Shown piece after piece: positions 10,495-20,112 of a stretch of DNA of 26,519 nucleotides. The stretch is taken from contig BFEA01000982.1 of the NCBI GenBank assembly GCA_003427395.1, positions 89,487-116,005 of the forward strand. The letters run 5' to 3'. The number at the start of each line of letters is the position of its first letter. Position 1 is the stretch's first letter. The stretch comes from Chara braunii (lineage: Eukaryota > Streptophyta > Charophyceae > Charales > Characeae). Made by a program: the position numbers and the translations under genes. A model generated the notes under the pieces. That model was not told the origin of the DNA and did not search any database. It worked only from the letters and a program-made list of their open reading frames with translations.

Positions 10495-11298
10495 ATGGCG
10501 TGGTGGTTGTCTTCCCCGATCTATACCAGTGGTCCAGAAATGTCAGTAGATGTAAGGGATGGGGTATCGGTCGTCCTCCCGGAAGATGGGACGTGGACAG
10601 ATCTTGAGTCAGCATATCAAACCGTAACGCTGGAAGGGGAAGACGCGTTCCTTTGGATGGAGACAGTATGGGCTAATGTTAGCTTGACGAGGTTGTCGCC
10701 GAGTTTAATGGATTTGGAGTTCCGAGGGACAGTTGAAGCCCGGGGGTGGATCTACTTGTCACAAGACAGGGAGAATGATATGGTCACAGAATTGACACTC
10801 GGGAATACGCCGGACGAGTTGTTTAGGAAGACAGAAGCGGAGGTTGTATGGGTTGCGTGTCAGCGGAGGGAAATGGAAATGGAAAGAGTAGATGTGCGGG
10901 TGGAACTTGGGGATAGGGGAAGCGTGAGGCGACCCGTCAGAACCATGCGATGTGTGCTGCCCCCCTTTCTGGTGGATGCGGTCTTCGGAACCCGGAGCAG
11001 GCTAGTACGGATATGCCAGTCCATGACGACCCTCGAACTATACCAGTGCGCTAGGCAAGACTTCTTTCGATTGTCGGTAGAAATGGGGCCGTTTGAAGGG
11101 AATTGGACGGAGGAGCTGGCAGAGATGCTAAACTGCCTTAGCGTAGACAATGTCTTTGTCCCTAGCTCCGTGTATTGGGGGATAGTTTACAGAAATATGG
11201 CTGTAGGGGAGATATTCCTGGAAGGGGTGAAGGAGTTGTTCTACAATGAAGAGGACGACTTCAGTGACGAGGACGAAGATGATGAGATAGAGGACTGA
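10495..11298 (+). CDS. Gene A (copy 1), unknown element protein
   Basis: I do not recognise this 267-residue protein. It starts at an ATG in a good context (AACAAGATGGCG) that copy 2 conserves at 18297. Visible landmarks are SVVLP near residue 25, an EARGWIYLS segment near 83, VLPPFLVDAVFG near 158, EMGPFEGNW near 199 and an acidic tail rich in Asp and Glu. The order of these landmarks matches genes B, C and D downstream, so the four look like paralogues. No signal peptide, membrane segment or catalytic motif is evident. The terminal TGA aligns with TGG in copy 2; the next stop is a TAA at 11305-11307, so the ancestral end was probably three residues longer (W-D-F). It is the only fully open member in the window. 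A structural, Gag-like role is possible but unproven. Confidence 0.6.
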   Translation: MAWWLSSPIYTSGPEMSVDVRDGVSVVLPEDGTWTDLESAYQTVTLEGEDAFLWMETVWANVSLTRLSPSLMDLEFRGTVEARGWIYLSQDRENDMVTELTLGNTPDELFRKTEAEVVWVACQRREMEMERVDVRVELGDRGSVRRPVRTMRCVLPPFLVDAVFGTRSRLVRICQSMTTLELYQCARQDFFRLSVEMGPFEGNWTEELAEMLNCLSVDNVFVPSSVYWGIVYRNMAVGEIFLEGVKELFYNEEDDFSDEDEDDEIED

Positions 11299-11364
11299 GA
11301 CTTCTAAGGATGGTGACTTACCTAGGGGGAACGGGTGGCCTGGTATTGTGCAGGAAGGGAAAAA

Positions 11365-12120
11365 ATGACTAGAGAGGAAATGATGATGGAATACACCTTC
11401 AAGGGATGGGAACCAAGGGGACTCAGAGGACGAATAAAAATGCCTATACCGGCAGAAAATGAGTGGAGAGGGACCACGTGCGACTTGGTTGGGTTTGAGG
11501 TTGCCCCGGGGTTATCATATGTATGGATAGAGCGAATTTGGAACCCGATAAGGGAGGAGGAAGGCTGGAATGAGATAGCGAAAGGCAAAGTGGAATCGGT
11601 CGGGGCGGTCGTTCTTTCCAAACACCGGTGACGCCAATTTTGCACTACGTTAGCAACGGGACAAGATCCAATGTGGCTTCTAGAGGATGTGGAGGCGCGA
11701 ACCCGAAAAGAAGGCAATAGGTTCGCCAATGAGGGATGGGACGAAGTTAGTAGCAAAGTTGTGATGGGGGGATGAAAGGAACTCAAGTCTCCAAGCCTAC
11801 GGACAACGGCGTGGGTGCTCGAGTTCGTGGCTGAGTGGTTTGGGGGTTTCAAGCACATCGTATACGTGGACGATTCCATGAAAGAAGTACACATAGAGTG
11901 TGTCTGGCTGATTGAGGAATTCTATAGGATCTCGTTAAAATATTGGCCCTTCTACAAAGATAAAGTCGGGGAAGTCCTCACCGTCGTGAGGATAGACAAG
12001 TATGACCGCCTAGAGGTAGACACGGAGGCTTGGGACGCCATAGTTAGCCGGGAGGCGGCGGTCGCTCCATCCGACGTGGATGGTGTTTTTAAACTGTTTG
12101 AGGTACCGTGGTTCGATTAA
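11365..12120 (+). pseudogene. Gene B (copy 1), two in-frame TGA codons
   Basis: A single 252-codon frame runs from ATG 11365 to TAA 12118-12120 and is broken only by TGA at 11629-11631 and 11773-11775. It aligns without a single indel to 18674-19429. Landmarks are IPAENEWRGTTC, VWIERIWNP, WVLEFVAEWFGGF, and a C-terminal VDGVFKLFEV. The first TGA is shared with copy 2 and sits where the related genes have the Trp of GWH or GWR; the second aligns with the Trp of GGWREFR in copy 2. Gene A ends about 60 bp upstream and C begins about 160 bp downstream. It belongs to the same unknown family as A, C and D. It is annotated as a pseudogene under the standard code; readthrough of TGA would restore it. 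Confidence 0.6.
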
Positions 12121-12278
12121 AGGGACCAGGAAATCGAACGCCGCAGATGTGGGGCGCCTGACAGAAAAGAGGAAAGGGGGCATAAGTGAGAGAGGAAACA
12201 GTAGGAAGATGGGAAGTTGCTGAAGGATGGGCCGTGATTCTTTCTATGTGGACTATGGAGGAAATTACCGAAACAGCA

Positions 12279-12845
12279 ATAGCGGCAAGACGTGTGCGAA
12301 CTGAACGCCAGCCCCGGTAACCCGGACCGCCCTGGAATAACGGCAGGCGATGGGAAGTGTCCCTTCCGTCAAATTCCAACTCTCGGGGATTCGACGTGGA
12401 ATGGAGGGTCGTGACTCTAGGGAGAGACAGCGCCTTCATGTTGGTGGAATGTCGGTGGACGAGGATGAGACTCAACCGAGGGCCTGGGGATGACCTGTTT
12501 TCCAATTTAGAGGTAACCGGGGTCCTATACCTACCCGAGACTGACTGACACTTGCTGGGGATAGGAATAACGCAAGACCTCGAGCTGGCTTTCGTCTTTC
12601 GGAGGGCGGCCCGGGTGTTGACGTGGATAGGACAATCAGTCAGGGGTAGAAGAAACGTGGACTTACTTACCAGGGTGGAAATGAGAGGTAGGAGGGAATT
12701 CAGGGTACCGACCACGCCGCTGTGGTGCCGGGTCCTCCGATTTATAATAGACCTCATCTTCGGGAGCCTCGCAAGGGCGCAGGAGTTGGCAGACTCGACA
12801 ATAATCTGGGTAGACCACTTCCCCTATCAAGACCCGGGATGTCAT
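12279..12845 (+). pseudogene. Gene C (copy 1), 3'-truncated
   Basis: Homologous to 20977 onward in copy 2. The start codon has become ATA (12279-12281). A TAA lies at 12318-12320 and a TGA at 12546-12548, the latter aligning with the Trp of SEIGWHMLG in copy 2. Shared segments include EVSLP, a VTLGR-x-x-AFM block, NRGPGDDL, VRGRRNV and DST-x-x-W. Homology to copy 2 stops near 12840-12850, where the frame continues uninterrupted into a sequence tied to a Ty3/gypsy RT. The missing C-terminal part would contain the RPFW and NLFEE landmarks. Product unknown. Confidence 0.6.
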
Positions 12846-13291
12846 AACGAGGAATACCTGGCAGCGGAGAAAATGGCTACGGAGGCCGATTTAGCGGCAG
12901 TTCAGAGGAAGAACTTCACAACGTACAACGACTTCCTACGGGAGTTTACTCTGGTAGCGGTAAGGATCCCCGGGGTCATGAACCGGATAATAAGCAAATA
13001 CTTCCTCAGACAGTTCTCCGAGTTCGACAAAGACAAGATTTTATCGGCTTACCAACAGACGAGCAAGTTTGTAAACACCACGGATGTTGATTTTAGCACA
13101 GTAACGGATCTGGCCGAGACGACAGTAGTGACCGAGACATTGGCCTTACTTAAGGAAGGGGAGGTCATAGATCTGACCGGTAGGACAGGCGACAAGGTAA
13201 AGAAGGGGATTGAAAGTCTACATGAACGGGTGTACGGAGTCGGCAACAAGATTGAAAGAGTAGAGAACTCATCGCAGAACCTACGGCGTCG
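12846..13291 (+). mobile_element. Ty3/gypsy gag-like remnant, fused in frame to C
   Basis: About 150 open codons continue the frame of gene C without a stop (the frame closes with TGA at 13338-13340). The protein is mostly helical in character, with FLREFTLVAVRIPGVMNRII, a segment rich in Thr and Val (TTDVDF...TVVTETL), and a charged tail that looks like a coiled coil. I call it gag-like because an RT fragment of Ty3/gypsy type follows in another frame, and such elements carry gag directly before pol. No CCHC zinc knuckle is visible. The protease and the start of pol appear deleted between here and the RT. The family assignment rests on linkage more than on motifs. Confidence 0.4.
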
Positions 13292-13636
13292 CCATACGCG
13301 AACCGGTGGTTCGTCTTTCGGAAGCCCAACAAGACGCTGAGATGGATTCATGACCTGCAGAAGTTGAATGCGGTAACCATCCGGGATGCTGACTCACTGC
13401 CTCAGGCCGATTTATTAGCAGAGTCACACGCTGACCGGAGCATTTACTCCCTGATAGATTTGTACTAAGGGTACGCCCAACTTCCATTGGATGTTCGGGA
13501 CAGGTCATACACTGCAATGCACACCCCCGTAGGCCAGTTGCAGATGTAGGTGATCCCTATGGCCTTCACAAACGAGGTAGCCGAAGCGCAATGGAGAATG
13601 TTCGTCGTAGCCGGGGACATGTTCCCTGGGGGTTGG
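13292..13636 (+). pseudogene. Ty3/gypsy-type reverse transcriptase fragment
   Basis: The frame starting at CCA 13292 reads WFVFRKPNKTLRWIHDLQKLN, IYSLIDLY-stop-GYAQLPLDVRD, a YTAMHTPVGQLQM block and PMAFTNEVAEAQ. These correspond to the fingers, motif A (the catalytic Asp of LIDLY) and motif B regions of Ty3/gypsy RTs. TAA at 13466-13468 and TAG at 13547-13549 interrupt it. The sequence ends soon after GDMFP, before the expected YxDD motif C, so RNase H and integrase are absent. It overlaps the end of the gag-like frame by about 50 bases in a different register, which indicates an internal deletion joining gag to RT. Confidence 0.85.
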
Positions 13637-13766
13637 CTGCTCGTTGCTGAAAAGCCACGAGATATGAGGTGGCCGTTGGCTGCGGCCAACAAAAAAAGGA
13701 AAAGGGAAAAAAAAAGGGGGAACCTAGAGCTGAAGTGCCACTTGGCGCTCTTCGAACTGCCTGGGG

Positions 13767-14480
13767 CACTTTGGCCCAGTGCACCTCGTAGTCACCCATG
13801 GAAACGGGTGACCATTTTCTGCAGAGAGGTGGGTTTGCTCGTTTTCTGATTTTTTTGTTTTTTTTATAGATTTTCATTAGATTTAATTTCTTAATTTTTT
13901 CTTTAGATTTTTTATTTTTGTTCTGTGCCCGTTCGTTTTTGACGAACGGGCTGCCCCTTTGGTATGGGGTGAGCACAATTGAATGGACTTGCCCCTAAAA
14001 CAGGGAACTGTCCACTCAGACTGTGTGTGTGTGGGGGGGGGGGGGAACCAATGCCTGCCTGCGCCCGCTCGTTGAGAAAAACGGGCAGCAGGACTCTTAG
14101 CCTTGGAACCTGGCACCGATGGGGCCCAGGTTCGGGCGCGTGCTGCAGCAAGGGAAAGAAGACCCTGCAGAGCTTGACTCTAGTTCGACTCTGTGAATTG
14201 ACTAGGGGCTGCGCACCTGGCTGTGGGTGCAGCACAGGTGCGCACACTGTGGGAATGGACAGGCAGATGTCTGTTCGAGATGAACAGACTCCTGCATCTG
14301 GTTGGAATCAGCCAATTTAAGGCTGAATCCGACCAGAATGACAGACCAGGTTCAATACCTGAGCCTGGGACTTGAGCTTTTCAAGTCTGAGATCGAAATG
14401 TGGCCCTTGATCATGAGCAAGATCAAGGGATGACCTCAGATCCGAGTCTTGGGTGAGGTAGAGTGGCTGCCTCAACCACT
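13767..14480 (+). repeat. Array of more than ten consecutive unrelated hairpins
   Basis: After a T-rich gap near 13850-13920, short-loop inverted repeats follow one another almost without spacing, each with a different sequence. Stems: GTCACCC 13791/13806; GCCCGTTCGT 13927/13942 (10 bp, 5-nt loop); GAACCTGG 14106/14126; CTGCAG 14143/14165; TGCGCACCTG 14210/14235 (10 bp, with an inner GCTG/CAGC); GTCTGTTC 14269/14282; a 17-bp stem 14297-14313 with 14321-14337 (two mismatches); CCAGGTTC 14346/14361 (one mismatch); GACTTGA 14369/14381; CCCTTGATC 14404/14421; ACCTCA 14433/14454; AGTGG 14462/14476. The second number is the start of the right arm. It could be a structured RNA, a foldback element or part of a promoter region. 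Confidence 0.8.
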
Positions 14481-14488
14481 TTTCTGGT

Positions 14489-14496
14489 TATAAAAG
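14489..14496 (+). promoter_or_regulatory. TATA box candidate
   Basis: TATAAAAG lies directly after the hairpin array and about 30 bp before a small GCCAAG/CTTGGC hairpin (14515-14530). The position suggests an RNA polymerase II promoter for a transcript entering the repeat-rich region downstream, perhaps an LTR-type promoter. No LTR partner was found. Confidence 0.4.
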
Positions 14497-14769
14497 CAGC
14501 CTCCAGCCCCAACAGCCAAGCATTCTTGGCAGCAATGCTGGGCTCTCACTTGTGAGATTGCTGGCTGGCTGCAGAGAAGTGAGGCGGAGCGGAGCTGCTG
14601 ACGACGAGGGAGGTTTGCAGGAGGAAGGAAGAGGTTGCTGGAGGTGGCCATAGCTGTGGAGTACAGCCATAGCCGCCATCTCAGCAAGGAGGGAGGAAGA
14701 AGCACCTGAGGACTGCAAGGTGCGCGGGGTGGAGGCTGCCATAGCCACCACCTTGGTGATAGTGGTGTG

Positions 14770-15275
14770 TGAGGGAAATGCTGCGCGGATTTTCGACGGC
14801 GACAACCATCTTTGAGCAGCACTGGGGAAGTGCTGCCCACGTGGCGTGACGTCGGCGGCTGTTTTTGTAACGCAGGGGAGGTGCTGCCCAGATTTTTGCA
14901 GCGACGACGGCACGTTCTTCTGCGGCGGAAGCGCTGCCGGAGTTTTACGGCAGCAACACTCAGATTGGGGTGACGTTGAGGAGGTGTTGTCCGGGTCTTA
15001 CGGCGACAACACTCGTTGTTTTTTTTTGCGATAGTGAAGCGAGAGCGCTGCCCGGATTTGACGGCGACAACTTTCATTTTGTCAGCGTTGACGAGGAAGC
15101 GCTGCCGTTTTTTTGCGGTATCTGCGGCAATTGTTGCAAGGTTTAAGGAAGGTATTGTTAGATCGACGCAGCGGTGGCAGCCTTTTTGGGCAGAGGAGCG
15201 AGAACGCTGCCCAATTTTTGCAGCGGCAACACCATTTTAAACGACGGTGGTGCAGGGGCGCTGCTTATGCAACAG
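14770..15275. repeat. Degenerate about 55-bp repeat with a GCTGCC core
   Basis: The phrase (A/G)-x-GCTGCC-(C)-GGATTTTTG-CGGCGACAAC recurs in altered form, with cores at about 14780, 14834, 14883, 14931, 14986, 15046, 15102, 15205 and 15261. Spacings are mostly 48-60 bp. The open frames on either strand (for example minus 14472-15077) are repetitive and not convincing genes. Confidence 0.6.
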
Positions 15276-16629
15276 TACTGGTTCCCTCCAGATTGACGTT
15301 GTGCTGCTAGCATATTGTGGCAATGACGCCTCGACACAGTAGTGGCATAGTGGTACTGGTCGCAAGTGGTGACGACGGTGGGACACTGAGGGGATTGTGT
15401 GTTAGTGGGCGATCCTTTTAAGGGAGTGGTGTGTATCATTTTCTGACAGCTTACTGCGGCGATCTTCTCAGTTGGAGTGTGATTTATACGACTTTCTTGA
15501 GTGAGCCGTTTGTTATCTTCAGTTCAACTTCACTCAAGGAACCATTTTTGCCTATCGTGGTAGACGTCTTTCCCTTTCCTATGAGACATCTGAGGCGGGG
15601 GTTCGTTGCCTTAGGGGCCGGCCCTGCTATCGACTTAGAGTGGACCGCTTATGGGGGGGGATAACATGCTATTGTGGTGGAGCCAGCCTGACTCCTGAGA
15701 TCCGAGGTTCGCTCGGGCGAGGACGAGGGGAATCCCGGACCACCTCCTAGCGAGAGGACATGCGCCTACTCACGGAAGGGCTTTAAATTCTTAACGCCTC
15801 ACGTTAGGGTCAACGAGGGTCAGAAGGACAAAGCAACCAACAAAATTTGAAAGCGGATCCTTGTCCTTAATGGGGCGGAATGAAAGGACTTAGCAATGCA
15901 TCTCATCAAGTCGAGAAAGTTGTGACAGTCCTGCCGTCTGACAGGCAGAGTGGAGATACTTTAGTGAGACGTCACTTCAGCGTCGCATCGTGTATAGGTC
16001 ATGCCTTGATAAGTGTTGTTCGGAGCCGAGGCAACCTTTGTCGTGTGCATTATTGTATTACATATAGGTTGATTTAAGAGGATAAGTCAACTTACGTTGA
16101 CCTGAATCGTCTCATGAAAGTGTTTTGCCTGTTTAACTTTTGATTGTCTTTGAGAGAAGGGACTAGGATCACTAAAAAATTTCCTTACACTTGGAATGTC
16201 TCGTCCTCGTCGACCGACGCCGCTCCAATTCTTGGGAGATCAGCGCCCCAGGGACAAACGACGTTCGAGTCCACTTTGGCGTTTAACCATACGTACCTAT
16301 GCTACAGGGAGCGAGCAAACGCCCTCGGCCGACCTACCTCTGCAATTTCATTATAAAAGCCTTCGCATGTGGGTCGGTAGCTCGGCGGGGATACGCCCCT
16401 AAGGGTGGTGACAGCCCCTTGGGGAAGGTAAGTTGTGCCCCGCGAGAACCTATTCTGTCGTAGGGGACTGTGGGATGTACAACTGGCGCACTCGGTCGGA
16501 GCGGCGAAGGGACGACGCGGGTTACCGTGTCGTCCCCGAGTTATCTCTGAAAAGTTGAAAGCCTAAGTTTCTCCTGCGTGACGGGGCCGGAAGTGCCCTC
16601 GCTCGCGCGGGGGCCCATGTGCTCGACAA
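15276..16629. other. No gene recognised; second TATA-like site
   Basis: Frames of 65-77 codons occur (15431-15664, 15880-16077, 16144-16356, 16196-16402) without known domains. A run of eight G followed by ATAACATG at 15653-15668 resembles a polypurine tract. TATAAAAG at 16352-16359 lies about 280 bp before the homologous start of element copy 2 and could belong to its promoter. Confidence 0.35.
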
Positions 16630-18296
16630 CGCGAACACAACATTAAGATAAGGAACGAGGACTTGTGTATGCTCTATTCCCTTGAGAGAATCAGATTTGA
16701 GGGCGGTTGGGCGCATGGCAAGGCCAGACCTGGAGGAATAACATGCGTGATGCACACTTGATTAGCCGCCTCCTTGGGAGGTGACTCTAGTCCTCCTTCT
16801 TTCGGGTTGATGTTTGTCAGTTCGGGGAAGCCTTAGGCAAGCCGCAGGTCGACCCTTCCTCTTCGTGTGAAAGAAGGGCTCCGGTTACCTGGCAGGCGGT
16901 TTGTGCTCGGCCTAGGCCGGGTTCGAATGAAAATCTCGCGGCGGAGCGATCCGACCGACATGGGTGCCTTCTTCTCTCTTCTTCGGAGCCCGCTTGCACT
17001 GCCACTTGAAATGCTTGAAGGAACCTCATACGAACAAAATGGTAATCGAGAAGGAACAATCCCGCCCTATGAACGGACAGCCAAAGAAAAATGAAGGGGA
17101 TGAAGGGAGTTGCTAGACTCCGAGGAAAAATAGCTCACCCTTGAAGATGCTCACGAGAAGGAACCAACCACTGTGTATGGAAGCAAGGGGAGTGACACAC
17201 ACAGTCCTGAGAGAAAAGTGGTGAGATATGGGTAGGAAGCGCTGGGTGCACCAAGGGAAAGGCACTTGTACTATGTGTGTCCCACTTGGGACTTGCGTTT
17301 GCATGATGGGATTTGAGCGTCCTGCCTTTCGGAAGGAAAGGATTGGTCTGCACTGGCCGGTGCGGGTTGCGAAACGGCGCTCTCTTTTTGTAGACTGCCG
17401 TGTGTTCGCGTGTGGAGGTCAGGCCACCGAGCTGTCGGACGGGAGTTTGTCACGCCAGTTGATTAGTAGCATCCCCGTTCGAGCAGTGACGAGCTTGGCT
17501 CGATGATCTGTCGGATGGGGTGCGAAACGTCTCCTCAGGCGGGACTTAGCCTGTTGGCTGGCGGGGGGAGTACCATTGCATGCGGACAAAGACGGAGCCT
17601 CGGAGACGATTAGTAGCTTCTCGTAGCATGGTTTGGAAAAGGCTGATTCTTGTCGGACCGATGGAAGTGAATTCCCGGACGACTGACTTTTGTCCATGTA
17701 TTTAGGCACACGGGGTAACCCTCGGTGTCGGCATGGATGTGCAAGAGCGGCAAGACGGGATGGGGTATTCTGGGTACAAGGAAAGGGCTAACGCCTTGCC
17801 GGAGCCTGGGTACCGCGCTCGCGACGGTTGAGCTGTGTTTGAGGTACGGGATAAAACTCTACCGATAGTAACAGTGGAGAGACCACTTTGGGGAAAAATG
17901 CCGGTAAGGAGATGACCGGCCTGCGTGCGAGGATTGCCTGGATTTTTTTCTTTTGTGCCCCCCTCTGTAAAATTGCTTGAGATTGTTGGGATGGGACCAA
18001 GCTTTCGAAGTCTATTCCCGCCCCCTTCTAAGTCCGCACGAGTGAGAGAAGATGGAAAGGAGCCAGGATAGGAGTCGGAAGGAAATGAAACCAAGAAAAG
18101 GAACGCCGGCTGGGGGTGACCAATTGGGAGTACAATGGGGACAATGGTGCTCGGAAAATGGCCGGGGAAAATTAGGGAGACCCGGATGAGGGGTCTGAAA
18201 TAATGCTCATCTAGAGTTAAGGGGGGACTAGCTTGACCAGAAGGGTCGTGTGGTGCTTTTTCCGGAAAGCAAGGGACCGGGACCGGGAAAAACAAG
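16630..18296 (+). mobile_element. Conserved leader of element, copy 2
   Basis: Counterpart of 8830-10494, almost equal in length (1667 against 1665 bp) and collinear throughout. Homology becomes clear at AAGATAAGGAACGAGG near 16650 and runs to the start of gene A. Blocks kept in both copies include the GCGAAACGTC repeats, CTTAGCCTGTTGGCTG and GATAAAACT-x-TACCGATAGTA. The copies are visibly diverged by scattered substitutions, so the duplication is not recent. Confidence 0.7.
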
Positions 18297-18620
18297 ATGG
18301 CGCGGTGGTTGTCGTCTCAAGTCTATTCTAGTCGTCCGAAAATGCCGATAGATGTAAGGGGCGGGGTATCCGTCGTCCTCCCGGAGGAAGGAACATGCAC
18401 GGACCTGGAACCAGCGTATCAGCTGTGATGCTAGATGAAAAGGACACGTTTCTCTGGAAAGAGATGATATGGATTAAGGTCAGCCTGACGAGACTGTCAC
18501 CGAGCTTGATGGACTTGGAATTTCGGGGAGCGGTGGAAGCCCGGGGGTGGCTCTACTTGTCCCAGGAAAGGGATCAACGATACCAAGGACGATGACGAGA
18601 TAGAGGATTGGGACTTCTGA
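18297..18620 (+). pseudogene. Gene A (copy 2), frameshifted and internally deleted
   Basis: The start (ATGGCGCGGTGG) and the first 40 codons align with 10495 onward. A 1-nt loss after TATCAG (about 18421) shifts the frame; the shifted frame then reads WKEMIWIKVSLTRLSPSLMD and EARGWLYLSQ as in copy 1. Just after the LSQ segment about 490 bp present in copy 1 (roughly 10771-11265) is missing, and the sequence rejoins at the acidic tail. The end reads E-I-E-D-W-D-F-stop, which shows that the TGA closing copy 1 replaced a Trp codon. Non-functional. Confidence 0.7.
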
Positions 18621-18673
18621 GAAAGGGGCTTACCCGGGAAAATGGGTGGTCGACTATGTGCAGGAAGGAAGCA

Positions 18674-19429
18674 ATGGCTAGAGAGCTCCAGCTACGGGAC
18701 TGCACGTTCAGAGGATGGGAGTCGAGGCGAGCTAAGGGGGGGGTAGAGATGTCTATACCAGCGGATGATGAGTGGAGAGGAACCACGTGTGATTGGGTTG
18801 GATTTGAGATTGTGTCGGAGTTGTCATACCTTTGGGTAGAACGCATCTGGAACCCGTTAAGGGAAGAGGAAGGATGGGCGGAGATTGCGGAAAGTAGGGT
18901 GGTATCGGTCGGGACGGTCGTCCTCTTTGAGCAGGGATGACACTTATTTTGCACCATGCTCGCAGCAGGACAAAGTCTGATGTGACTTCTGGGGAATGCT
19001 GAGGCAAGGGTTCAACAGGCAGGTAAGAAGTTTGCCAACAAAGGATGGGATGTGGTTAGCAGTAAGGTCGTGATGGGGGGATGGAGGGAGTTCAGGGCCA
19101 ACTGCCTACAGATCAAGACTTGGGTACTCGAGTTCGTGGCTGACTGGTTTGGGGGTTTCGACCACGTCGCGGAGATGGCCAGCACTATGGGACGGGTGCA
19201 CGTAAATTGCGCATGGCTGACAAAAGAATTTTATAAAACATCGCTGAAATTCAGGCCCTTTCACGGCGACAGAGCCTGGGAGGTCCTCATTATTTTGGAT
19301 ATAGACAGGAACGATCGGCTAGAAGTGGCCCCAGAAGTCAGGGACGCCATAATCCGCCGAGAGGTAGCAGCAACACCATGCTATGTGGATGATGTGTTTA
19401 AACTGTTCGAAGTATTGTGGTTCAATTAA
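18674..19429 (+). pseudogene. Gene B (copy 2), two in-frame TGA codons
   Basis: 252 codons from ATG 18674 to TAA 19427-19429, the same length as copy 1. TGA codons lie at 18938-18940 (shared with copy 1) and 18983-18985 (TGG in copy 1); no TAA or TAG interrupts the frame. Landmarks: VEMSIPADDEWRGTTCDWVG, YLWVERIWNPL, GGWREFRA (an exact octapeptide also found in gene C of this copy), WVLEFVADWFGGF, REVAATPCYVDDVFKLFEV. The equal length and preserved frame after clear sequence divergence suggest that the protein was under selection for much of its history. Function unknown; it is a paralogue of A, C and D. Confidence 0.6.
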
Positions 19430-19779
19430 GAGCAGGAAAAACCCGGGCTAGTGGGGTAAGTTAGGGGGTAAAAGGAAGAAAAGAAGAGGGAGAGAGAAAA
19501 ATTAAGGGGAAGCATAGATAGGAGGAGATGAGCACCATGCAGGGCCAGTCGAGTAAAGGAATACTAAGATAAGGGACGGGATGCCTGGTTATTGTAGGGG
19601 TTGTTGCGGACCACGGGGTAAAGAATTGAAGGTAAGCAAAGAGCGCGTTGCGTCTAAAACTTTCATAATATAATATCCGATTTCGAAACCGAGAAATTCC
19701 GCTAACGCGCCTCGATCGACACCAGAGAAAGAGGTAGGTTAGCCAAGCTATATATACGTTGGATAGGAACAAGATTCTC
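19430..19779. other. Spacer between B and the rRNA fragment
   Basis: Copy 1 has only about 160 bp between B and C, so this stretch, the rRNA piece and gene D are either inserted here or lost there. The first 80 bases are purine-rich like other spacers in the element. Around 19605-19660, GTTGTTGCGGACC and GCGCGTTGCGTCTAA faintly recall antisense 16S sequence, but I cannot extend the match. Confidence 0.35.
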
Positions 19780-20105
19780 TAATAAGCCCCACTTAATTGG
19801 AGACTTCAATGATTTTTTTACTGGAAGTCAGAGGACCCGTAGTACCTGCCTAACTCGAAAGAACCTGGTAACAGGAAAGCACTGCCTACTTGCTTTATTT
19901 ATTCATCTTTCTACGCTTCGTCTTAATGCGCCGCGACTGCCCTACCTGTACACTTTCTTTTCATAAAATTCATAATCCAGACCGTTCAGACTTTAATCCT
20001 ATTTACTCCCCATGCTTTCGCACCTCAGCGTCAGTAGAAACCCAGAATGCTACCTTCGCTTTTGGTGTTCCGGACATTCCTCGAGAATCGCCCACTGGGA
20101 ATTGA
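19780..20105 (-). rRNA. SSU (16S-type) rRNA fragment, antisense, organelle-like
   Basis: Read on the minus strand, the core (about 20085 down to 19990) contains AACACCAAAAGCGAAGGTAG, TACTGACGCTGAGGTGCGAA and AGCATGGGGAGTAAATAGGA. These match the conserved 16S region around E. coli 720-790. Weaker likeness continues to GCCCCACTTAATTGGAGACTTCAATG (plus strand near 19783), which recalls the region around E. coli 910. The middle (about 19820-19980) is divergent or expanded. It differs from the usual plant chloroplast and mitochondrial sequences as I know them at several positions, so the source could be a divergent mitochondrion, another plastid or a bacterium. Only a fragment is present. It ends a few bases before gene D. 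Confidence 0.65.
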
Positions 20106-20112
20106 GCCGCCG

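Noticed and set aside
12089-12757. 222-codon open frame on the minus strand
   Set aside because: It lies opposite gene C of copy 1, whose plus-strand product is conserved in copy 2; the minus product is not.
14472-15077. 201-codon open frame on the minus strand
   Set aside because: It runs across the degenerate GCTGCC repeat, is rich in Arg, Ser and Pro from the repeat, and resembles no known protein.
15653-15680. Polypurine tract plus 3' LTR start after the Ty3/gypsy remnant
   Set aside because: The G run is suggestive, but no LTR pair or TG...CA boundary could be found within the window.
20047-20112. Upstream start for gene D at 20047
   Set aside because: These codons lie within the antisense rRNA fragment; the paralogue-like protein begins at the ATG at 20113.
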